Notes under the pieces: generated by a model
Told to the model about the DNA's origin: nothing
Databases searched by the model: none
What the model saw: only the letters and a program-made list of their open reading frames with translations
From: Lichenifustis flavocetrariae
Lineage (GTDB): Bacteria; Pseudomonadota; Alphaproteobacteria; Rhizobiales; Beijerinckiaceae
Length of the DNA: 64,000 bases
Reading direction: 5' to 3'
Assembly: GCF_026130545.1 (NCBI RefSeq)
Contig: NZ_JAMOIM010000005.1
Coordinates: 243,227 to 307,226, forward strand
In this document: piece after piece, positions 53,959 through 62,477 of the stretch
Numbering within the stretch: the stretch's first letter is position 1
Layout: each line of letters begins with the position of its first letter
Translations under genes and position numbers: made by a program

Positions 53959-54978
53959 ATGCGCGCTGTCGGATATCAGACTTCCAGGCCCATCGCCGAT
54001 CCCGCCTCACTGATCGATATCGAACTGCCGAAGCCATCGCCGAATGGACGCGACCTGCTGGTGGCGATCCACGCTGTTTCGGTCAATCCCGTCGACACGA
54101 AAGTGCGAAAGCGCGCTCAGCCAGAAGCCGGTCAATGGAAGGTCCTGGGCTGGGATGCGGCGGGCATCGTGGAAGCCGTGGGGCCGGAGGTGAAGCTGTT
54201 CCGGCCCGGGGATGCCGTCTTCTATGCCGGGGCGATCGGTCGGCAGGGTACCAACGCCGAGTTTCATCTCGTCGACGAGCGGATCGTCGGACACAAGCCG
54301 GCGACCTCGTCGTTCGCGCAGGCGGCCGCATTGCCGCTGACCGCCATCACGGCCTGGGAAACCCTGTTCGACCGTCTTGCCGTCCGTCGACCGGTTCCGG
54401 GCGCCGCACCCGTCCTGCTCATCATCGGCGGCGCGGGCGGCGTCGGCTCGATTGCCACGCAGTTCGCCCGCCAGTTGACCGACCTGACCGTCGTCGTCAC
54501 GGCCTCCCGTCCCGAGACGCAAGAGTGGTGCCGGTCGCTCGGCGCCCACCACGTGGTTGATCACAGCAAATCACTGTCCCAGCAGATCACGGCACTCGGG
54601 ATCGGCCAGCCCTCCTTCGTGTTCTCGACGACGAACACCGACGCTCATCTGACCGAGATTGCCGCCCTCATCACACCGCAGGGGCGCTTCGCCCTGATCG
54701 ATGATCCGGCCGCACTCGATGTGAGCGTCCTCAAGCCGAAGAGCATCTCGCTGCACTGGGAGTCGATGTTCACCCGATCGACCTTCCAGACGGTCGACAT
54801 GACGGCGCAAGGCGACCTGCTGAACGAAGTCGCCCGACTGGTCGATGCGGGCACGCTGAAAACCACGTTCGCCGAGAGCTTCGGACCCGTCAGTGCCGCC
54901 AACCTCAAGCGTGCTCACGCCTTGATCGAAAGCGGACGCGCCAAGGGCAAGATCGTGCTGGAAGAGTTTTTGGCGTAG
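53959..54978 (+). CDS. Zinc-type alcohol dehydrogenase-like / quinone oxidoreductase
   Basis: A 339-residue MDR-superfamily reductase. MRAVGYQTSRPIADPASLID opens the GroES-like domain, with LVAIHAVSVNPVDTKVRKRA and VLGWDAAGIVEAVGPEVKLF. The Rossmann part has LLIIGGAGGVGSIATQFARQ. The catalytic-zinc Cys of true alcohol dehydrogenases is absent (VNPVD in its place), so it is more likely an NADPH:quinone/enone reductase of the ZADH1 group. AGGAG precedes the ATG at 53959. Confidence 0.88.
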   Translation: MRAVGYQTSRPIADPASLIDIELPKPSPNGRDLLVAIHAVSVNPVDTKVRKRAQPEAGQWKVLGWDAAGIVEAVGPEVKLFRPGDAVFYAGAIGRQGTNAEFHLVDERIVGHKPATSSFAQAAALPLTAITAWETLFDRLAVRRPVPGAAPVLLIIGGAGGVGSIATQFARQLTDLTVVVTASRPETQEWCRSLGAHHVVDHSKSLSQQITALGIGQPSFVFSTTNTDAHLTEIAALITPQGRFALIDDPAALDVSVLKPKSISLHWESMFTRSTFQTVDMTAQGDLLNEVARLVDAGTLKTTFAESFGPVSAANLKRAHALIESGRAKGKIVLEEFLA

Positions 54979-55022
54979 CGGCGCTGTGAAGCGCCCGGCG
55001 TCCTAGCGGCACGCCCGCTCGA

Positions 55023-56285
55023 TCAGGCCCATTCGCCTTTGCGGAACACGGGGACGCGGCTGCCATCCAGATGCACGCCGTCGATGTCGATCTCGTTCGA
55101 ACCGATCATCCAGTCGATGTGAATGGAACTCTTGTTGCCGCCCTGCGCCGCGATCCGCTCCGGTGTCAAAGCGGCGCCGTCGATGAAACACTTCGAGTAG
55201 CATTGGCCGAGTGCGATGTGGCAGGCGGCGTTCTCGTCGAACAGCGTGTTGAAGAACAGCAGACCGCTGCGCGAGATCGGCGAGGAATGCGGCACGAGCG
55301 CCACCTCGCCCAGCCGCCGCGCGCCCTCATCGGTGTCGAGCACTTTGGTCAGGACCTCCTGGCCCCGTGCGGCCCTGGCCTCGACGATCCGCCCTTCACT
55401 GAACCGCACGGCCATGCGGTCGATCAGAGTTCCGTGGTAGGATAAAGGCTTCGTGCTGGCCACGACGCCGTCGGCCCGCAACGCATGCGGGGTCGTGAAG
55501 ACTTCCTCGGTGGGGATGTTGGGGTTGCAGGTGATGCCGTTCTTGGCCGTGGCGGCGCCGCCCTGCCATTCATGACCATCGGCCAGGCCGAGCGTGAAGT
55601 CGGTGCCGGGCCCTACATAACGCAGCGCGCTGAATCGCTGCCCGTTCAGCCAGGCCGTTCGGGTCCGCAGAGCCGCATTATGGGCGGCCCAGGCCGCCAC
55701 GGGATCCTCGACATCGACCCGTGACGCCGCGAAGATCGCTTCGGCCAGTTTGCCCACCGCAATGTCGGTCGCGACACCGGGAAACACCTGGGCGGCCCAG
55801 GCGGCCCCCGGATAGGCGACGATGTTCCAATTGATATCGAATCCCGTGATCTTCTCGATCGCCGGACGATAGGCCGTGGAGGTCGCCTTGTTGGCACGCG
55901 CCACTTTGGCGGGGTCTTGCCCGGAGAGAAGCATCGGATCGTCGCCCGCGATGGCGAGCCGCGCCGTGTTGTGGCTGAAAGCGTGAGCCATGCCTTCGTA
56001 GAGCCATCCCGCCGCCCGGTCGAAGCTCGCATCCGCGCCGAACCGGAAGCGCGCCAGCGTGATCTCGTCGTCGGTGATCAGAGGAATGACGAGGCCAGCG
56101 CCGACCCGATAGGCATGCGCGGCGATCCGGCGGACTAGAGGCATGGCGCCGATCGGCGCGGTCACGAGCAGATCCTGACCCGCCTGCAATTGCAGCCCGA
56201 CCTTGACGGCCACTTCGGCGAGCCGATCGAGCCTGACCGGATCGATGGGGTCGTGGGCGGGCTCGGAAATCTGCGTCATGGACAT
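55023..56285 (-). CDS. M29 family aminopeptidase
   Basis: A 420-residue metallo-aminopeptidase of the thermophilic aminopeptidase (AmpS/AmpT, M29) family. LDRLAEVAVKVGLQLQAGQD and LLVTAPIGAMPLVRRIAAHA open the N-terminal domain. The metal site at the C-terminus is built from GRIVEARAARGQEVLTKVLD, RRLGEVALVPHSSPISRSGL (Glu, His) and FNTLFDENAACHIALGQCYS (Asp, Glu, His), with SIHIDWMIGSNEIDIDGVHL supplying His and Asp. It probably trims cytosolic peptides. An ATG six bases downstream is an alternative start. Confidence 0.92.
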   Translation of the reverse strand: MSMTQISEPAHDPIDPVRLDRLAEVAVKVGLQLQAGQDLLVTAPIGAMPLVRRIAAHAYRVGAGLVIPLITDDEITLARFRFGADASFDRAAGWLYEGMAHAFSHNTARLAIAGDDPMLLSGQDPAKVARANKATSTAYRPAIEKITGFDINWNIVAYPGAAWAAQVFPGVATDIAVGKLAEAIFAASRVDVEDPVAAWAAHNAALRTRTAWLNGQRFSALRYVGPGTDFTLGLADGHEWQGGAATAKNGITCNPNIPTEEVFTTPHALRADGVVASTKPLSYHGTLIDRMAVRFSEGRIVEARAARGQEVLTKVLDTDEGARRLGEVALVPHSSPISRSGLLFFNTLFDENAACHIALGQCYSKCFIDGAALTPERIAAQGGNKSSIHIDWMIGSNEIDIDGVHLDGSRVPVFRKGEWA

Positions 56286-56465
56286 CCTGCGACCTTCGCG
56301 CTGATCGAATCTCTCAAGCGACCATAAGCACGAAGGATCACCGGGTCACGCCCCAGCACAGCCGCAGCAGTGGCACGGCGCCCTCGGACGCGAGACCTGC
56401 CGCCAACGGAACGACAATCCAGACTTGCGCGACACAGCAAGCATCCCTATAGAGACCATCACGCA

Positions 56466-56541
56466 GCGCCCATCGTCTAGCGGTCCAGGACGTCGCCCTC
56501 TCACGGCGAAAACAGGGGTTCGATTCCCCTTGGGCGCGCCA
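56466..56541 (+). tRNA. tRNA-Glu (CTC anticodon)
   Basis: The acceptor arms GCGCCCA (56466-56472) and TGGGCGC (56531-56537) pair fully. An anticodon arm CGCC-CTCTCAC-GGCG carries the anticodon CTC. The T arm AGGGG-TTCGATT-CCCCT is standard, and CCA is encoded (56539-56541). The gene borders the AT-richer element region, and tRNA 3' ends are common integration sites. Confidence 0.95.
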
Positions 56542-57040
56542 ACGATATCAACGTGTTGTCATTGAGGACAGCGGTTGGTGTCCAGTATGTGTCCCGCGTG
56601 TAAGGCTGGACGACGCTGCACCTAGCTGGACACAATGGTTGAGCAGCTTCACGCGCTAGGGCTGTCAAGCATTCAAACTCAATCCTAGCGCGCCGATTGG
56701 TCTGGCGGTAACTCGCAACTTGCGACTAGCGTGCGAGGCTCCTGAGCTGCCTTGCTGACAGCGTTCCGCGGATATCACCACGGCCCTGAGGCAGTGAACC
56801 ACTTAGCGCTCCCCTGCCCGAGACCTGGAGAGCTAAGGTGCGCAACATCAATCGAAGGACGCATCCATTCGTTCATACACCCTTCGACTGAGGCTTCTGC
56901 CGTTCGAACCGTATAGGGGAGGCCTTGATAGTCAGTTGGTTTTCTCCGTGAGCGGATTCGCTTCCGATCCAGCGGAGAATTTGTCAGTATGAACCATCTG
57001 TTTCAACGAACACCCCGAATCACGCTTGGGTTCACTGCCA
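56542..57040. other. Region downstream of tRNA-Glu, possible attachment side
   Basis: About 500 bases without a convincing gene. Composition falls from that of the core genome toward the element. No integrase gene is present, and no second copy of the tRNA 3' end was noticed up to 64000. If the tRNA is the attachment site, the other end lies outside the window. Confidence 0.4.
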
Positions 57041-58054
57041 ATGACGCCTCGCGAACGCTTAGAATCGAAGCTGATAGCGGCGAAGCTGGGTTCGACGCCG
57101 AAATTCATGCTGGAAGCTGCGGAACTCATTTCCGAGCAAAATCGATGCCTGGTCGACAGCGATCTGGTGTTGGACTGCTTAGTAGAAGATGAGGACATGT
57201 ATCCGCAAATGATCCTCCGTCAGAAAGTTCTATATGAGCAAATCGATCCGACCGTCTACATTCTGGACGGTTGTCTGACACTGGAAGGGCGATCTTTTTT
57301 TAGAGCGATTTTAAATGAAGTTCAAGAAATGAGGAGATCGCTGAGGGCCTTGAACGATGACGAATTTCTCGATGTTTACAGGAGGGATATCCTTATTTAC
57401 CACGCTGATGCCCAGTCCAGAAGAAAACAGCGAGGCGCCAGTCGTGATAAATGGGAAGAGTTTAACGATCCAAGTTTCGATGCTGATTACAGTTACTGGG
57501 GGATCGCACCTGTCTGGACCGAAGAGGAGTCTATAGTTCTTTCATTGGGTAAAGATCCCGATCATGTCGATCGAAAGAGCGTTGGCAGCCCTGGGCCACG
57601 CGGCTCATTGTTCCGCGACAAATTCGATCGACGAAGCAAGTTAGTGTCCTTGGCGATCGAGGCCGGAGACCTATCAGAGCCGATTCGACCAAAGAACTTC
57701 GTCGAGTGGGCGATCAATATCGGTTTCGAGCTTCCTCAGGCGCTTAAAAATATTTTACCGTCTTCGCGAGCAATCCAGCGAGAAGTAAGCACTCCTGACA
57801 TTCATCAAAATACGTTGCATATGTTCTACCGCATCCTCCTGGGAGTTTTGGTGAAGGATTACGGCTTCGATTTCTCGAAACCAGATACCGATGACCAGCC
57901 GGGTGTGTTCGTCAAAATCGAAAATGCTCTCATAGGCGCGGGAGTGAGCGTCGACGCCAAAACTATACGCAAACATGCTAGGCGTGCTCAAAAATGGGCC
58001 GACGCAGCGGATCTCCCGATCGCAACCAGGCTGAGGAAAAAACCGACGACTTAG
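57041..58054 (+). CDS. Conserved element protein of unknown function
   Basis: A 337-residue protein, AT-richer than core genes. It opens MTPRERLESKLIAAKLGSTP and is mostly charged and helical, without membrane segments or signal peptide. The C-terminus (FVKIENALIGAGVSVDAKTI, then RKHARRAQKWA) resembles a DNA-binding or coiled-coil helix pair. I do not recognise the family. It precedes an AlpA-like regulator and a Rep-like gene, so a role in element maintenance is possible. The ATG at 57041 is preferred to a TTG at 57026. Confidence 0.65.
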   Translation: MTPRERLESKLIAAKLGSTPKFMLEAAELISEQNRCLVDSDLVLDCLVEDEDMYPQMILRQKVLYEQIDPTVYILDGCLTLEGRSFFRAILNEVQEMRRSLRALNDDEFLDVYRRDILIYHADAQSRRKQRGASRDKWEEFNDPSFDADYSYWGIAPVWTEEESIVLSLGKDPDHVDRKSVGSPGPRGSLFRDKFDRRSKLVSLAIEAGDLSEPIRPKNFVEWAINIGFELPQALKNILPSSRAIQREVSTPDIHQNTLHMFYRILLGVLVKDYGFDFSKPDTDDQPGVFVKIENALIGAGVSVDAKTIRKHARRAQKWADAADLPIATRLRKKPTT

Positions 58055-58138
58055 GGAATATTCCCAACACGCAGACTTAATTCCAGTTCTCATCCCGCAA
58101 GATTCCTTTGGCCCAACAGTGGGCCTTAGGAGACGACA

Positions 58139-58336
58139 GTGTTGAAATCGTTCACACTTCCCGAAACCGGCTTTATGCGGGTTCCCGGCGTGCTTGCCAT
58201 TTTCCCATTTAGCAAATCTAGCCTCTGGCTGGCGGTCAAAGAAAACCGGTTTCCGCAGCCGGTCAAAATAGGCCCCCGAATTACCGCGTGGCGGGTCGAA
58301 GATATCCGCCAGCACATCGCCAAGATCGGGGGCTAA
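58139..58336 (+). CDS. AlpA-like helix-turn-helix regulator
   Basis: A 65-residue protein with the AlpA/excisionase-like winged helix: ETGFMRVPGVLAIFPFSKSS, then LWLAVKENRFPQPVKIGPRI and AWRVEDIRQHIAKIGG. The pattern of a recognition helix, then FPxPVKxG and W-x-x-ED is diagnostic. Such proteins control integrase or replication genes of integrated elements. It starts with GTG behind TTAGGAGA and ends three bases before the next gene. Confidence 0.85.
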   Translation: MLKSFTLPETGFMRVPGVLAIFPFSKSSLWLAVKENRFPQPVKIGPRITAWRVEDIRQHIAKIGG

Positions 58337-58339
58337 GCC

Positions 58340-59260
58340 ATGCCTACGATGTCACGTAAAAACGACGAAAACAAGCAAGGCAAATCGCCGGTTACCGGCG
58401 ATTTCAAGGTTCGTCGAGATGGCTGCGCTCCTGAAAAACGGTTGGACAGTAAACGCGATAAACAGCGTTTGCGGTTTGAGAAAGCTATCAAGAGCCCCGT
58501 CAACGCACTCAATACCATTCGCGAAGATATTAAAAAAGACCGTCGAGGCTTCCGCAACCGAAGATATCAGGATGTGGCTGTCATCATGAAGGCCGCGATC
58601 AGACTGAACGCCTCGCCGAAAGACTACCAAGAATTTGTCAAACTTAGATTCTGGGTGAAGGCAAAGCGAAAGCCCAAGGGAATGGAAGCGGACGACGAAA
58701 TTCTACGATGGTGCCTGGTTTTTGCTTTCGACGCGCGGGTTGAGTCGGAGATTAAACGCATGCGCGATTACAACCAGGCGCTCATGCCCCTTTTCGACAA
58801 AAAGGTTGATCCGGAGACTGTCCCTGAGATCCTCAATGAGTGCGGCGGATTCGAAGGACTGGGTGACATGGCCACGCGCTATGCTCGGCAAACCAGCTCG
58901 GTTTCAGAAGTGCCAACCCTTCCATCAAGTGAAAGCAATCGCCGGTCTGACCCTCAGCCGGAGCTTGACGAGCTCGACGCTGATGACCTGATCCCCACCT
59001 CGGTTACGCTTGCCGTTCCCAGGCTCGTGCCTACTGCAGCGGCCGACAAGATGATTAAGCCGAGCAAGATCGAAACGCTCGACATCGATGCTGAGCCTGA
59101 GCTGATTTCAGAAGCTTGCAATTTGGCTGAGGGTGAAGAGGCAAACCTTCTGATCAAGCGTAGCGGCATGCTGATCAAGCGTAGCGGCATGGTTGGCAAG
59201 AGTGCTCGCTTTGTGGCGGTAAGCTTGCGTCGGGCAAGTTTATCGGGCCGTTCGGGCTAG
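58340..59260 (+). CDS. Element protein of unknown function, highly charged
   Basis: A 306-residue protein. The first 60 residues are rich in Lys and Arg (KRLDSKRDKQRLRFEKAIKS). A central part (residues 75-180) looks helical and folded (DVAVIMKAAIRLNASPKDYQ; EILRWCLVFAFDARVESEIK). The C-terminal 100 residues are acidic and low in complexity, ending in a duplicated LIKRSGM. I do not recognise the family. It begins three bases after the AlpA-like gene and is probably co-transcribed with it. Confidence 0.65.
   Translation: MPTMSRKNDENKQGKSPVTGDFKVRRDGCAPEKRLDSKRDKQRLRFEKAIKSPVNALNTIREDIKKDRRGFRNRRYQDVAVIMKAAIRLNASPKDYQEFVKLRFWVKAKRKPKGMEADDEILRWCLVFAFDARVESEIKRMRDYNQALMPLFDKKVDPETVPEILNECGGFEGLGDMATRYARQTSSVSEVPTLPSSESNRRSDPQPELDELDADDLIPTSVTLAVPRLVPTAAADKMIKPSKIETLDIDAEPELISEACNLAEGEEANLLIKRSGMLIKRSGMVGKSARFVAVSLRRASLSGRSG
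59150..59191 (+). repeat. Perfect 21-base tandem duplication
   Basis: Two identical 21-base units (59150-59170 and 59171-59191) lie in frame in the preceding gene and encode LIKRSGM twice. In-frame duplication of this kind suggests replication slippage and is length-variable in principle. Confidence 0.95.
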
Positions 59261-59413
59261 AATATACGCGGCTTCTTGAAAGCCCGTGTCTGGAGCATGC
59301 CACGTTAACCCAGCGCGGGCTTTCATCCTCATAATATTAAACCACGTACGTCGAAGAGCCAGTAATGGTTACAATACTGTTAAGCACATGCAAACGGGCA
59401 AAAGGCACCATTC

Positions 59414-60421
59414 ATGAGTCACATGCTACCCCAACCCCAGTTCAGCCTCCGTTTAATCCCCAATTCAGCTATTTTCGAAATACGACCCCCCCGCCAGTGG
59501 CCACCCGGCTTTAAGCCAGTGAATATCGTCGATCTCGAGACCTTCTCTACTGTTCATCGTTGGGCCGATGACAGAATGAAGATCTATATCGAAAATCCCC
59601 ACGTCAACTACACTGCGACAACCAGCGGTCGAACAATCAACGAAACTCTCCTGCGTGGTGCCGGATCGGCACTTTATGCCAATAATGCCGAGTCTCGAAT
59701 TTTCTTCGTCCACATAGCTTCAGACCATTTTCTTGCCCATCGCGGCATTCGCCAAGGCCCTCTGCACCTCGTGACTTTCATGCCCGCCCAGTTCGTTCGC
59801 CCGATGGGAGATCAATGGATGCCGAAAGATCGCCATTTGCGCGCGGCGGCGCGGCGAGCGGGACCGGCCGCCGAGTTCGATGTCCGCGTTCTGCAAGCCT
59901 TCACTCGTCAGGCGCTGCATGGCATTCCATTTGTTGGGATGGTGGAAGCTGCGCTTTTCAAGGAGCGTACAGGTCGGTGGTCGCACCGTGACTGGGTTAG
60001 TTGGCACGCTCATGTGCTGACATGGGGTGCTACGCGGGAAGAGCTTAGAAAGGCCGTCAGGCCGCTACGCAGGAAGCATTGTAGTTTGCGCAAAAATGTC
60101 AGCTCGGTGCACATCAAGTACGTTAGTTATGAGGACCTCCTTCGTCAAACCGGGTACATCCTCAAGGCTCCGCAAAAGGCAATGCGTGAAGTGTTTCTCC
60201 CGGAAGGTTTCAACTCACAAACCGGCGAGATAAGATCGGCGGAATTGCGGCTCAAGAAGGATTGGCTTCGGACTGGCGACCGGGTCCGGATGTTGGACAT
60301 CATGGGGGAACGAACCCTAGATCACCTGCTTTTCGGCAATGACGAGGGCACGGTGCTGGCGCGCCAAATTCGGTCTGAAGCGCTTGCGCCGTGGCGACGT
60401 TGGGGGCCTAAATATGATTGA
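59414..60421 (+). CDS. Putative HUH-type replication initiator
   Basis: A 335-residue protein with three motifs in the order of rolling-circle Rep proteins. A hydrophobic strand GPLHLVTFMPAQF is followed by WHAHVLTWG (His198 and His200, HUH pair) and then KYVSYEDLLRQTGYILKAP (Tyr236, Tyr239 and Tyr248 as possible nicking residues, with a Lys after). Overall length fits plasmid or element replicases. It follows the AlpA-like gene cluster, typical for integrative elements with plasmid-like replication. Assignment rests on motifs only. Confidence 0.5.
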   Translation: MSHMLPQPQFSLRLIPNSAIFEIRPPRQWPPGFKPVNIVDLETFSTVHRWADDRMKIYIENPHVNYTATTSGRTINETLLRGAGSALYANNAESRIFFVHIASDHFLAHRGIRQGPLHLVTFMPAQFVRPMGDQWMPKDRHLRAAARRAGPAAEFDVRVLQAFTRQALHGIPFVGMVEAALFKERTGRWSHRDWVSWHAHVLTWGATREELRKAVRPLRRKHCSLRKNVSSVHIKYVSYEDLLRQTGYILKAPQKAMREVFLPEGFNSQTGEIRSAELRLKKDWLRTGDRVRMLDIMGERTLDHLLFGNDEGTVLARQIRSEALAPWRRWGPKYD

Positions 60422-60644
60422 AGCGGCTTGGTCATCAAGAATGATCTAACGAGTTGCTTCGGTGCAAAGCACCCACCGGTAAGCGTCATACGGACCACTA
60501 TACTATCGCTTTAACCCAGCACCGGAACTAAGCGGGCCGGTAGCGTTGCACCTCACCGTGTTTGATGTCGCAAACCATTCCTCTTCGCGTCCCTGCCTAT
60601 GCTCACTGTTCCAGCGCCAGCAGTGTCGTAATTCGAACGCTTGG

Positions 60645-61475
60645 TCAGAATGTAACCGTGAGCGATATCGAGGCACGCTCGACTACAGCCCGTTGCTCGC
60701 GGAGCGGCACGTAATCGTACAACGCAGGCGTCCTCTCAATCGTCCTATCGATAAAATGTAACGGTTCCTTGCTCTTGTCTTTAATCTCCATCATCTCCTT
60801 ATCCGTAATAAATATCTGCACTATGCCGACCTTGTATCGTTCAGCATAGTATTCAATTCCTTTTGGAAGGGGTTCATCGTCCGATTTGACGCGATAGCAA
60901 AACCAGGATCTGTTAGAGAAGCGTTTATGCGAAATTGCTTCGAAAATCATCCTTTCCCAATTTTCAGAGTTAAGCTTAACCTCACAAGAAACCAAGTCGA
61001 CCTCAACAGCACCGAACAGCTCCACTCTGTCGACTCCGATAATATCAGGATTTCCCCACGCACCACCACTCTTCAAATTAGACATATCCTTCGCTTTATA
61101 TCCTTTTTGTTCAAGCCAAAGCTGAACGATCGGATAGAAATCCCGCTCATAAATGGTAGTTTTATTGTTGCCAGTCCCAAGTTGTTCTTCGTCGATCGGC
61201 TTAGCTTCGGATTTGCTTTTTGCATCGGGATCGTACCAATACCCTTTTCGTGGGCCGCCGCTAACAATTCCGGACTGAGGATCATTATTCGCTGCAACAC
61301 TCAAATAGTTCAACATAGAGCCATCTGACAAGCTGACTTGTAGAGTGCCAGCCTCAATCCTTTTCTTCAGATGGTCGATGATCTGGATGTTGCTTTTTGA
61401 CTTATTCGCAGAGACGCTGTCAGAAGCCTTTAAGAATTCTTCTGCAGCGCCTACTACGAGGTCATACGTTCCCAT
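60645..61475 (-). CDS. PD-(D/E)XK nuclease-like protein
   Basis: A 276-residue AT-rich gene, opposite in direction to its neighbours. The core reads YERDFYPIVQLWLEQKGYKA (Glu110), GNPDIIGV (Asp144) and SCEVKLNSENW (Glu165, Lys167), the spacing and shape of a PD-(D/E)XK endonuclease fold with hydrophobic strands between. The N-terminal 100 residues look like a helical DNA-binding part. No methyltransferase gene is adjacent, so a classical restriction system is unlikely; an orphan nuclease or defence protein carried by the element is possible. Confidence 0.65.
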   Translation of the reverse strand: MGTYDLVVGAAEEFLKASDSVSANKSKSNIQIIDHLKKRIEAGTLQVSLSDGSMLNYLSVAANNDPQSGIVSGGPRKGYWYDPDAKSKSEAKPIDEEQLGTGNNKTTIYERDFYPIVQLWLEQKGYKAKDMSNLKSGGAWGNPDIIGVDRVELFGAVEVDLVSCEVKLNSENWERMIFEAISHKRFSNRSWFCYRVKSDDEPLPKGIEYYAERYKVGIVQIFITDKEMMEIKDKSKEPLHFIDRTIERTPALYDYVPLREQRAVVERASISLTVTF

Positions 61476-61888
61476 ATTCGATATCCACTTTGTGTCACAA
61501 GGGTTCCGATCAGACGCTTGTCTGCTCGACTATGATGCTGCAAGGACCATAGCCGATCCGACACTCCGGCCGCCATAGCTGGCGTGACCTCAAGCTTCGA
61601 ATGGATGCGCATAAGGCTGGACACCATCTGTCATTGGGCGTTCAGGCAAGTTTGATCGTGAAATCTCGTGAGGGGATGCTTCTGTTCATGCTCGACCGCG
61701 AAATGACACTTCGATTGGGCGTCTTCACCTCGCGGGCTGCTTACCGCTTGAATGATCGAGTATTCGCTTTCGCGATCTCTCGTGAACTTAAGGGTGCTCC
61801 TCGTTGAACGCCGCTGCGCGAGAGCTTGGATACTCGTCACGTAAAGGTTGCTCGGAGGGACCTTCCTCCTCGACAGAAGAGCTCGGAA
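61476..61888. other. Gap with only a doubtful small ORF
   Basis: About 410 bases. One plus frame (61601-61807, 68 residues) has normal-looking composition but no recognisable family and no clear ribosome binding site. The nuclease promoter should lie near 61480-61560. Confidence 0.35.
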
Positions 61889-62257
61889 ATGATGACCAAC
61901 TATGTATCTCATCTAAAGGCAAATGAAGATGCGGCGGCTCTGGCACGCCAGGAGCAGATTTCAGTGCGTGAGCAAAGAGACCGCCTTGAAGCGAGCGGCC
62001 GTCAATGGGTGGATTCCATGTACCGGGAGAAAGATAAGGCGGAAGATCGTGCCGAATCCGCTCGTCTGAAAGCTCGAGAAATTTTGGCGCCAGTTCTTCA
62101 AATGCAAGAAGCCGACGACGATGATATTGCAGCATTGGTGTGGGCTTTGGTCCAGCATTCGGCGGGCATGCTCGCTTTATGTGAACTTGACGAGCCAGCG
62201 GACCTCAAAATCCGACGTCTTGGACGGGTGATGCAGTCGGACGCGATCATCTTCTGA
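61889..62257 (+). CDS. Small coiled-coil protein of unknown function
   Basis: A protein of about 122 residues, mostly helical and charged (KANEDAAALARQEQISVREQ; RDRLEASGRQWVDSMYREKD; AEDRAESARLKAREILAPVL), predicted to form a coiled coil, ending in a less charged segment (IAALVWALVQHSAGMLALCE). The start at MMTNYVSHLK is chosen because GAAGAG precedes it; the frame is open further upstream. No family recognised. Confidence 0.5.
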   Translation: MMTNYVSHLKANEDAAALARQEQISVREQRDRLEASGRQWVDSMYREKDKAEDRAESARLKAREILAPVLQMQEADDDDIAALVWALVQHSAGMLALCELDEPADLKIRRLGRVMQSDAIIF

Positions 62258-62477
62258 CCGGTCGAAAGATCGGAAAACAACAGAAGTCGGGAGCATCGCT
62301 CCCGGCATCTTGCCTGGTTTATAGCGGTCCCACGGACTGGCAGACGACTCAGGCGGCCACCTGCCTCGACTGGCCGTGCATTCATGATCGGTCGGTCCCT
62401 TCAACAGGAATGCGGCTCTCTTGACCGGCACTATTGGCAGCGCGCTATGAGCCTGACCGGTTTAGCCGGAGCGCCGA

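Noticed and set aside
53784..54560. Plus-strand 258-codon frame overlapping the quinone oxidoreductase-like gene
   Set aside because: The MDR-family frame starting at 53959 has all the conserved motifs; the overlapping frame has none.
61601..61807. 68-codon plus-strand ORF between the nuclease and the coiled-coil gene
   Set aside because: No ribosome binding site, no recognisable family, and too short to trust.
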